From Siphonodentalium dalli (Eukaryota > Mollusca > Scaphopoda > Gadilida > Siphonodentaliidae): a stretch of DNA of 64,000 nt. The stretch is from NCBI GenBank assembly GCA_032622095.1, contig CP136069.1, forward strand, positions 67,791,319 through 67,855,318. The letters run 5' to 3'. Position numbers and translations under genes: made by a program. Below, piece after piece: positions 38,101 through 50,100 of this stretch (positions are counted from its first letter, which is position 1; each line of letters starts with the position of its first letter). Under the pieces are notes generated by a model. The model ran no database searches. It had not been told where the DNA came from and saw only the letters and a list, made by a program, of their open reading frames with translations.

Positions 38101-41100
38101 CTTATGTTCTCGAGATGAGTACTTATAACTGCCGTCAATTTGGTAACATGCTCGAGATTTTACGCCAAAATTCTATTCAAACAGACAAGGATGGATAACT
38201 CTATAATCAAGTGGTAATAATTGACTACGTACTGGGCCAGGAAGAATTCCCGATAATGAAAAATAATAGATTTCTAAAATCGATATCTAACAAATCTGAG
38301 CTTTGATGGGTGACTTCCTCGACTCGAATCAAATATTTTTGACCCCCGAAGCCATTGAAATAGTAATTGAGAGGAGTTTTATCGGGTTGAGTACCTTTAA
38401 GCACCGCATTCGGTTTCAAATTTCCATTTTATTAATTCGTGAGGAATTGGTTGTTTGTGAGACTATTTATCAGTGGTAATTGGTAGTTGGTAGCACCGTG
38501 GGACTTCAATGTCCATATACGGCAGCCCTGGAAATTAGCGTCGACAATGCCACAATGGGCAGTGCCGAGGCAAAAGCCGACGTGAAATGAATTTGCGTCG
38601 GCATTTTTTTAGCTGAGGAAAATAAATATAGACAATCATGTTCAGTTAGTTTGTCAATTTGACATTTGTTGAAGCGATAGCAATGCCATGATCCGTACGG
38701 CACATGTCCACAAAATCATTTTACTCGCAATTTGCACACATTGAGACGATCAAATCTGACATCGTAATCCGTCTCCAAGCAACCGGTTACGGTTGATAGA
38801 GCAAGCTGCACCAACTTGAAAGGAGGTCATTGTGCCAGTCGCATGCACGCGACATACCAATCTCACAGTGTAGCCAACTGATGCTACTATATAGTATCTC
38901 TTGATGTTTCCGACGAAGCATATCCAACTTGACAGGCACGTGCTCCGATGTTTTAAAACGTTTTCTACTGCGTATTTCCGGGAAGTTTGGGACTATAATC
39001 CGACTATTATACTTACTCTAATTTCGCTGTTTGTTGGGACCATATGATGGGTTTCAACCTACATGGAGAACTTGGGACGGTATTACGATATTTTTATTTC
39101 AGACGATATTATTGACGATATCAAAATTAAAACCGGGTATACCCGATATATCGTCATACCGCCCAGCACTACTTTAATTTATTTCATTTATGATTCCAAC
39201 ATTTTAAAATGTCTACTTCCTTTGCACACAGATTTCATGCATGTATGTCATTCGGCAAATCTCGTCAGATTTTATACCGTTTCTTTCTAATAAGAGAGTC
39301 GAGGGTCGAGGGAGTCCAGAACGACATGTAAGTGCCAAACTGACTAAGCTGTTGTCATGTTTTTTGTTTCAATATTATTTTTTTAAACATCATTAAATCG
39401 TCTGTTATTTTTATCAAGAAATGTCCATTTGAAAATATGTTTATCAATGGTAAAACTCATATCAACAAGCTGACAAACAGATTTCTGAATAGGACAGTTA
39501 CCCTCGACGATCAAAATGAGTCTTCCTTTTGGGTGGGAGAAAAATGGTTGTCAAATGACTGGATAACTCAAAATAATCTGTCGGTCCCAAGCGATTTGAC
39601 TTAACAAAGTTTGACTGTAACATAATGACTGCCTGCACTGGGTCTGAGCTAGGATAGGCATTTAGCATAGCCATATATTTAGAACTTTGTCCACTCCGAT
39701 AGCTGTTATTTACATGATTTCTGAATGCGTTTCTTGTGCAATTCATATATTTCAACCTGACTTTGATGCCTCATTCCCCTCGAGGAATTGGTTTAAGTAA
39801 CGTTGACTTCTAATTGTGAACTGTTTAACTGGGCTATGATGATATTGTTTGGGCTGAGATGGTCTTTATTTTCTGCAGGTACTGGTTGAATTTATAGTGA
39901 CATCTGAGTATGAGCTGTTTAACTGGGCTATGATGTTTATTGGGCTGATATTCCTTTTGTTTTCTGCAGGCACTGGTTGAAGTGATAGTGACATCTGAGG
40001 GTGAGCTGTTTAATTGGGCTGTGATACTTCTTGGAGAGATTCTCTTCATGGTAAGAATTATTCATTATAACATAATCAGATAATATATGTAATGATGAAT
40101 GAATTAATATCTCTTTATTACTATTGATGTTCAATAAACTTGGTATTTTCATAATTTGACTGCTGAACTAAGACTTTTGTTCTATAATTGGTCCATCGTT
40201 CTAAACTGCAAGTTCATTGTGACTCCTATTACCAATAATACAGTTGCAGACACTAGTTTTATGATACTCAAGATGACTGCAGTATTAAACTGTGAGAAAA
40301 GAGACATCTGCATGGTTATCTTCAACTTGAATCAAAGCCTTGTGAAGATTTCAAATGATTCGATTCGATTTGTATTCGACCTTCCTGATTCGTATTTTAT
40401 CGATTGTTTGCCATGCTGTCTATGTACATACAGTGAAAACTGCAATTTACGACCACTGCCGTGACCGACCACCTGTCTTTTCCGACCAAATTCCTTTTGT
40501 ACGGACACTTTTCGCTATATAAACGACCTGCCGTGAGCGACCTCCTGTCTAACGCGACCACCGGTCGGTATATCGCGGCAAAACATAAATATTTACTTGT
40601 TATGAACGACCAATTCCATCGAAAAAATATATAATTTGTGCACGAAAAAGTAAAACTTTAAATGCACAAACTTATGTACTTTTATTCCCCGTTCTGAACC
40701 CCTGAGTCTGTCAGTGTTTGATGCGCGTGAGGGTATTAGTTTCACATGTCAATTAAGGTTACCGGATATTTAAAGAGGTGAGAATTGCTCGCTGGTGATT
40801 AAGAATGTATGAATAGAAGACACTTGAGGGTCATTTGGTAGATAAAAGGGTTTATGTAAGCAGTTAATTATGGAGTCACTTTGGCCTCAAGAATGGATTC
40901 ATGTTTACACTTCGCAGACGCACGGTCTGGAATTGTATTGTTTTACTTATAATCTACGGAAAGCTTAAAATCACCTCGGCTTGAATTACGTGGGCTTCTT
41001 CTACCTATATAGGTTCATAGACCGCAATGTCAGTTATATTTCCTAATCTTTTACACTCTGTACCATGGCTGGGGAGACGTTTTTAACTGCGTTATGTCCA

Positions 41101-44100
41101 CTGAGACAGCCGTAGAAGAAAGACAATTATCAGTGAAACCGGCAGCTCAACCAAAGTTAGACAAGTTCTTTCTTGTCAAGCAATAACATTGTGACAAAAT
41201 TATTAATGTGTGTGAATAGCTGACCAGTTTAATTGTGTTTATAATCAAAGGGGAAATACTCTATTTTTTAATGAATCTAATTCCCCCCCTGTTGTGTTCC
41301 CCAATCAGTTGCTAAGAAACAACCTTGACCTTTGTCAAATGTACCGGTGTTCTGACCACCAGCGGAAAAACCAGTTTTCTCTTGGAATATTTTATTGATT
41401 TCTCCCACTATACTTACCCAAATCATAGCTTGGATCGTTTGTTAGGGATTCATATTTATTAAACAAAAGATACAACAAAATGTTACATTAAATTAACTTG
41501 TTTCAACGCTCAATTAGTGATTTTATTTCCAAAGTTTCTTCCTTCTGACGAAGTTCTGTCACGTGCCCGACGAGTTATCTGGTCAGCTGTTCTATCGTAT
41601 TATTTTATTTAACATGCATATACCTGTATAATACTCTGTTTTTGTTATTATTGTTGATATTAAGTATATCTTATTCAAGATTAAACATAAGTAAAACACA
41701 TATAATCTCCATTATTTCAACCAGTGGGTATCACTCATGATATAAAAAAAAAATCTACAAGTGCAGACATCAGATTCAGATACAACCATAGACACATCCT
41801 ACACTGATACATAAATAGGTCAAACCCATCGTCGCCGACCACTTGTCATGAACGACCATTTATCCTTGGCAAAATGGGTGGTCTCTCATAACAGGTTTCA
41901 CTGTACAACGTTTTTTTTTTACAAACTGCAAAGAGACGTTGGATATTAACCTTCGATCACACATAATCGTAACAAAAATGTTGAAAATGATCAATAAATA
42001 AACCACCCAATTTCTGTATGAATGAAATATGTTCACCAGGACTGCAATGTTACAGGAATTGCATGTCACGTTGGAATTTAATGTAAATCTATATTGCAGT
42101 TTCATAATATGCTTTCATTATGAGGTTTTCGAATTATTGTTGAATTGTTGACCGATTTTAGTGTTTCTCCAGACTATTACATGCATTCACTTCTTGTTTG
42201 TTTGACACAATGATTCGATACGGTTCCAGATCTTCTGCCTGTTCTGATTTCAGATTTGATTAAAAATGAAACCCCCAATTTGCAGGGCCCTAATTGACCA
42301 ACATGGATATCAATGTTAATGTGTATATTTAATAAAGGTTGCTAACTGATGTGCATTTCTCAGGAGAAAATAAAGATTGTAAAACATTGGATTCTATTGG
42401 AGATATTGATGAGAAAGAAAGAAAAAAATTATTTTTATTTTTGAGATATTTAACATTTGGAAACCAATATTTTTTAATTTTATTTTGGATTGAATATTGT
42501 GATTGAGTTAATTATTGATTATTTGTGGGACTCTATTAGTACCTTATATTGAATTACAATTATTTTTACAGTGTAACAGGCTTCTGCCAGCACAATGTTT
42601 ACGTCATGGACAGTGCTTGCCGACGTTGATGTCATTGGCATCGTCATTTCAGTTATCTCAACAACAACAACAAAGGTTTGTTTTATACAAGGAGGAGATT
42701 TCCTCTTTTCGGTTAGATACCATTATTATATATTAAAGATGCATAATCTGATTAAGCATTTCTAAAAATGTTGTTGGAATCTGATTATATGGGGACCATC
42801 GAATCAGATTGAGTACCTTTAAAGTGATGACATTCAAAATTCAATTATGAGTCCTCATGCTGCTAGTACTACACAGCTAGCGGGGAATGCAAGGAATCTT
42901 CAACACCCGTTCCACAGAAAGGTTCAGTCTGAGTCTCGTCCTCTATTTGCAGATTTTAACTGGTGAATGTTCGCGATGTAGTCATGAGGCTGTGTCGATT
43001 GATAAATTGCATATATGATAGATGGAGTCATATCGATGAAAGTGTGTGTCGTAAAAGCCAAATCAAAGATACAGTATGCATTCTGACGCTACCAAATAAA
43101 CTATCCAGTTGGTTATGTGAACCCACATGTTTTATAATTGTACAAGAGGGTTGTATGTCAAAAGGTTTATAAATGCTCTTTATTACTTTCTGGTATGGGC
43201 TGACATGAACAAATTGTAATTTCTATTTTTGGTTGTGTTGTAACTGTATTAGTCTCGGTCATCATATCAGACAGGGTATCCTTAAAAAAAGAGTAGCTAG
43301 CATTTATTAGTCCTAGTTGGCCAGGGGATGCAGCTTTTCTAACTGAGTACCAACAGATCTACTGAATGGTATCCACATGCTGGTTGTCCAACTGCGTACC
43401 TTAGATGTCTTTGAATATATGCGTACTCCTTCAACTCTAAACCCCATGCACTTCCACAACAAAATCAACATCCATTACTTTAATATATTCACACTCAACC
43501 TGAACTGACAAATTAATTTAGCACCCATTTCCATCGATGCTTGGGTTGAGTGCATGGAAGTTTTGTACACATAGTAAATTAAAATTAAAGCAACTATGTG
43601 TTTGTGTGCAATTCACATTTCGACCGACGTTATAAGAATTAGTGTATACTTAATATTTAATATTTCACTAAAATAAAGGGTGTTGTAGGGTAGCCGCAAG
43701 ACTCTCTTTCCACACACACACACCCCACCCCGATCCGACATGGCTGCCATTCAGAAGGATTCAAACAGGGAACCCATGCCAGTTCTTGGCCCTTCAACAA
43801 TTTTGGTCAAACAAAGAATGGTGTAGGGTGGCCGGTCTAAGGTTTTCTTTGCCCAATCAACATGAAATTTGGTGTGTCATCTTCTGCGATACAATGCGTT
43901 GTCCAAATTTGGGCTACATTGGACTTATGGTTGAAAAGTCCAATTTTGGAACCTATATATATACGTTACCTATTGTTTGTCTATCACTCTCACACTGTGC
44001 TCTCTCATTGTAGAATTGCCGGAATTGGAGTGATGTCCCTTGAGCGATTCCACATGATGAAGAGGCGTAAGTTGCGGCCATGTAGCTTGTTTCTCGATGA

Positions 44101-47100
44101 GTTGATTCAGCATTATGTGTCGTCCGATGCCGTGAGATTACACACGTTCAAACCTCCAATGACTAATGTGTCAGAAGCGTTCTTCAGTAAGGTATGTGGC
44201 ATCTGATGTGTACAATCTTTAGCTGTGTCGTTTTACATGTGAGTCTCTACAGCATTGTTAACTGTGATTTATGGTTCCAAATTGAGCTTTATTATCCGCC
44301 GACCCCCTAGCTGAGGATTTGGGTATATAGTTGAGGGCTCATCCATCAATCAGACTGACCAACATTTCATATTGTAACTTGGCTGTGAATTAGCAAATAT
44401 GGTGACTGCCCAGCTTTGGGGAAGAATAACACACATACTATGGATTTTATTCATTAATTTTTACCAGAGTTAAAGCTATTTAAAAATGTTTGATTTTTCA
44501 CAATGTACTAAATTATTTTAAGTTTTTTTGTCGTTTAGTTAACATTAACAACACAGCATTAACAACACAACATTAACCCTTTAATGAAGGGAGCTGAGCT
44601 GGTGCAGCATTAAATATCCTGTGCCAGTGCATTCTCTTATATATGCGAGTCTACCAGGGAGCCTCGCATATATATAAGAGAATGCACTGGCTTACACGGT
44701 CAAGATAAATATTGTTAGGCCAATGGATTCTCTTATATATGCCAGGGAGACTGGCATATATAAGAGAATGCATTGGCACAGGGTTTTCGATAAATTTCAG
44801 GATGGAAGGGCTAAGAATGTTGAATGTTTTTATTTTGAAGGCTATTGGTGAAGATATGGTACAGCAGGCAGTCAAAGACACTCAAGTTTTATCTACCAAA
44901 GACAATCAAGAATGGGACTGGGACCTAATAAGTGCAATACTACAGGTATCACTATTCTCAGTGCCAAGACCGATTATTGTATCAACCCATATTTCCTTGA
45001 TCATTTTTCAAATTTATTGATTATAATAATGTGATACATTTATGGAAAGAGCTCTTCGAGCACTGAAAGGGTTAAATATAAAATTATATCCAATACGGGG
45101 TGCAGTAGTTTAGAATGATCGCTTTGAATGGGCATGCCTCATACCAACCCCAAAATTATATACTATACTTAATGTAATTGACCACCTCTAACATAGTGTC
45201 ACCCTGGTAATACTGCGGTAACTTCCAACACCGCTTCAACACCGCACATACCGTGGTCACACCACGATGCATGCAGTCACGGTTCGCAGGCATGAAACAA
45301 AATGCCGTGATTCTCCTAATATCTGTCGAATTTAACAAGATCCTCTTGAACATATCATTTTCTTCAACTTTTGGTGTGACGACCTGCTAATAGACTGCAG
45401 TATCATAACCGCACAGTACAGTAACTCAGCCACAGTGATCGTCTCGATACCGGTGTGTATACAGTATACTACCGGTAATGCTGTGGTTATTACCAGGGTA
45501 ACACCACATTTTTCAAGTCAATTACTTTGAGGACAGTGGTATATATAATTTGGTAAGAGGTATCATACCTACACGGAAGCTTTCCGCGATTTCTGATATT
45601 TTTTGGTAAATTTTAGATCTTTTAGTTTGTGCCAGGTAATTCTGTTTTTAAAATCAGTGGTCGCATGAACTCTGCACCTGTATTAGAAGCATGAAAAGAA
45701 AATCTAGAGCTGTTATCGCTTTGCAACGTTTATGGTACTACATAAATTTTGTCTCCCAACATTCCGTCGGAGGACTAATGTAATGATCCTCGTCTGTGTG
45801 TGCATCGATCCATGTGTGCTTCGCTGTGATTTTGAAGTCGCAGTAATTTTGATGGAGTTATTTCCATTTTTTTACATAGAAATGTTTTATATTTTTTATT
45901 TTAGAGGTATTGACCCTTTTTCGACACATTGAAGATGTGCAACATATTTAGTGAATATGAACTTTGTATCATATTGGTGTAATCAAATCCTCCTACGCTT
46001 TTTGTAGTAGACAGATTTGAAACCCATAAATCCTTCAAACCTGCCACCTTCGTCTGGAGACATTTGGTCAGTGACCTTTTATTATGATTAAAATGGAGAG
46101 AAAGCGGTGCATAAAGTTAAAATATTTTCCAGTTAAGATAATGCAATATTCCGGACAGTCGAGCATTATTCCATTTTCGATTCCAGAATTTCAGTGAATA
46201 CAAATGGTTCACTAATTCAGTAATTCTGATGGCGGGAAAAATGGAAAACTGACTATTTACTTTGGAGTGCGGATCGCCACGTGGCTATAAGCACAGAAGT
46301 CATTAAACTAGTAATTAAAAATCTTTTCAGAGCTTGAAATTAACAGGCTTGTGTGGAATCTTTAATGTTTAATTATTTTATTAATAGATTCTTGGACTAC
46401 TTTCATTAGATATTACAATTTCTCCTCTGATTCTAATAATCTAATTATTTATATGTTGTTTAATTCCAGTGGCCAGATGAAAAGTTACAGAAGCTAGAAG
46501 ACCAAACTTATTCCAAGTAGGTGCCAGGCCGAAAATATGGTGCTGGACATTTGCAGAATGAGGTACCCAGAGGGTGAATTTAGTGACGCTACCCCACACA
46601 GTGGGCAAGTGTCACCAAAATCATCTGGGGACCTCATTCTGCATAGCCTCATCTGCCATGGGAGGCCTAGACTCTGATTTTAAGTTCCCAGATGGGGAAG
46701 ATGGTGATGTGCACCCATTGGGCACCTCGATTATGCATTGAGTTGTCTGCCAATTTGGCGATATAGAGAAACTAAACTAAAAAGGAAAAAGAAACTTTCT
46801 AAAGAAGTTTATAAAGAAACTAAAGAACTTGTTAACTTTATAATAAAGATACTTTCCAGAGAAGATGAGGCCTAAGCAGAATGAGGTCCCCAGAAGTTAA
46901 ACTTAGTGATACTAGCCTGCTGCGCTCCTATATTTTTATTACAAATAGAAATTCTCATTTATGGTGGAATTTTCCAAGACCCTTTCCCGAAAAGTATGAA
47001 TAAAAGCCATCATCATTATGTTGTGATTTACTGCTTTCTTATTCAGTAAATATATTTCTGCAGATTTGTGAAGAGATTGTGCTACTATTACAAGCCGTCC

Positions 47101-50100
47101 AATCACCTATTCTCCGATACACCACTGAAGAGTGAACAAACAAGGGAGATTACTCTAACAGGCTGCTACCTCGTCGATTTTCTACTCCGATGTGACCAGG
47201 TTTGTTGTTTTAGTGTAAACAGGTCAGGCATATTCTGGATTTACATATTATAGTTATATTAAACTATAATATGTGAATATGTATATCACTGTTTTGTGAA
47301 TTTTGATAAATGAGGCATAACCCAACTTCATATTCCACAAAAAATGATTAAAAAACAGTTTCATACTAAGACGAAATAACATGTCTAGATGCCTGTGATT
47401 GATAATAATGATGGCCCATGATAAGGAGGCCCATTATTATGGAGGAGTGATCGTGTACCCATTTTAATGTCATTTAAAATCAACTTGCAATGCCTATGTA
47501 ATTCCAGATTTTTGCTGAAATGGGCGTTAAATGTTATTCTAAGTCTAAGTCTACATGTTAGGAATGGATTTTGAGTTTGTTGTGCAGATGTGCTCCATGG
47601 AGTATGGATGCAAGTTGATCTATGGAACGCAAGCAACTTGACAATAATTTCTTAACCCTTCCATGACTGGAGCTTCCTGAAATTTTGTGAAAACCCTGTG
47701 CCAATGCATTCTCTTATATAGGGAGCCTTGCATATATAAGAGGATGCATTGGCCTAACAATATTTACCTTGACCTTGTAAGCCAGTGCATTCTCTTATAT
47801 ATGCAAGGCTCCCTATGGGAGACTTGCATATATAAGAGAATGCACTGGAACATGATCTTTAATGCTGCACCAGTGCAGCTCCCGTCATGAAGGGTTTAAA
47901 AGAAGCAATGAATGCATCATACTGAGGCATATATAGAATATGTAGCTAATACCGTCACTTAATCTGTTTATGTCAATGATAGGGATTTGAGCATATATTG
48001 TGTGAGGCTCTGCCGAGTCCAATAGATGCCAAACCTCAGTGCAGACAGAAACAGTTTAAGTGACAGCATTAGTTACATATTTTATTTATCCATCTCACTA
48101 TACTTGGCATTTCTGTCATTTTCCTAAGTTTTTCATTTGTTACTTCGATGACTTATGCATATGAGATCAAGCAAACTTATTGGGTATCATGACCATCTGC
48201 AGCTTAGAGAGATATAGTCTGTTGTGTTTTATAGTTATTCTAAGCTGGCCTTATTCTAATGGTTTATATATGATTTAGAGGGAAATTCATATCCTTTTGT
48301 GCATTTTATCAATTACTGTGAATCATGGAATTTTATTCCACACCCATCGACATGAGGCACATGTATTCAACGGAAAACGAGCCATTGAATACATGTTAGT
48401 GTATACCTATAGTGGAATATAAGCCAGACCTATACTTGTTGACATTGTCGTCAAGAAAAATGACGTACATTATGTCAACAATCCACTTCGGGAGATGCCC
48501 CGAATATCACTGGTTATTCATCAGAGTTAAATCACAATAAAGGTAGCAATAGTATCAATGAATGTGACAGTAATAGAATTAATTTATCTGACAAAATGGT
48601 GTGGAATAAATACAGAACACAACTTGCTTCATAATCTTGAATCTTTTATCAAACCTGTTGCGGACGTGCATAGTTACATTTCGCTCTCGCAAAATATATC
48701 CTTGTGCCATCCACAACTCATTCGATAAAAGATTCTCGATTAAGATGCGCGTTGTGTTCTGTCTATATCCCATAATCACATTGACATCATTCGGATGGGT
48801 TGACGTCCCTAGCTACATGTGCTTTTGAATACATAGTTACGTCATGAAACCAGTACCTACCTAATAAAGCTACCTTGACCTAATAAAGCTACCTTGACCT
48901 AATAAAGCTATCTTGACGTAATAAACATACTGTTTATTACGCAGGCTTTTTGAGGGCAACAGAGGCAGTGCCTCATACATTCTGATACAAAACAAGTGCA
49001 GAGAAGATATATCGGTGCCTTACAGTCTAAAGTTCTTAAGTCAAATTTGGTCATTTTACAGGCGAGACAAAAAACTGAATGGTTTAAATTTGACTGTTTA
49101 TAAATTTTAACAAATATCTGAAGAGAGGCAAAAATACACTCTTTGAAAATCTATAACTTGATTCCTAGCCAACTTAATAGGCTGCGAGTAATCACGTAAA
49201 ATTGGTTATTACAACTTTTTGCCAGAGCTATTTTGTTGAATTTTTCTCCAAGATAAGGCGTTTCGATGTCAATAGGATGCATCTCGTTATTTTTCATTTG
49301 TAGGTAAACAAGAAAGTCAGATCAAATTGTCACATCATGATATGATAAAATGTCACATGACTGAAAATCAAGCTTCTCATTGAGCTAGAGATGTTATGAT
49401 TTCACAGAAGCTGAAGCCTTAGCGAGGAAAGTGTTTTTGCATGTAAATTTGATTTTCCCATAAAACCGACTTGCAAAGTTTTGACTGTAAACAAAGCTGC
49501 AGTAGTGTGTCTGTCATTTACAGAATGAGGTTCCCAGAGGGTGAATTAAGTGATGCTATCCCACACAGTGGGCTTGCATCACCAAATTCACCCTCTGGGA
49601 ACCTCATTCTGCTTAGCTAGGCTTCAACTGATATGGGCGACCTAGGATCAGATTGAATTTATCAAGGTGACTAATTGGTGATGTTCACCCATTAGTCACC
49701 TTGATTATGCATTTTATTTTCTACAAATTAGGGGATATAGAAACTTCCCAGAAGGGAAAAAGTAACTAAAACAATGTTAATTTGAGAATATAGATACTAC
49801 CCAGAAGATGAGGCCTAAGCAGAATGAGGTCACTAAATTCACCCTCTGGGGACCTCATTCTGCAAATGACAGACACATAGTTTGCAGGCTTGACTCTAAA
49901 GTGATGATATATAAATTTGTAAAATAAAAACATCATTGATCATTGTAATGCACTACTGTTTGATTTGTTTTTTACAGGGTGAGGGACAGAAACACATCAC
50001 GGAATGGTTGATCGACATTGCCCAATGCCTTGGTGAAGTTAGTATGAGTTTTTATTTGCCAATTTAAAAAAAACTGGACATACTCTGTTTTTGGTCCGTC

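Larger units (their letters stand above)
37234..39617. mobile_element. pogo/Tigger-like MITE with TA duplication, carrying nested insertions
   Basis: The ends CAGTCAAATTTCGTTAAGTC and GACTTAACAAAGTTTGACTG are inverted, flanked by TA (37232-37233, 39618-39619). Nested inside are a family F piece (37263-37444) and a hAT element (37518-39171). The same family occurs at 49023-49487. Confidence 0.8.
40345..42295. mobile_element. decayed hAT-like element enclosing a pogo element
   Basis: Left-end text (gccttgtgaagatttcaaat, gattcgattcg) and right-end text (atttgcagggcccta) match the ends of the 58404-61380 hAT element. Target duplications are unclear here. The pogo/Tigger element is nested inside. 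Confidence 0.45.

Noticed and set aside
39879-39969. Mutually exclusive alternative exon 13
   Set aside because: The upstream copy has no donor, and its 91-bp offset would cause a frameshift and stop.
48859-48926. CRISPR-like or regulatory repeat
   Set aside because: 19-bp units touch each other; simple tandem repeat.
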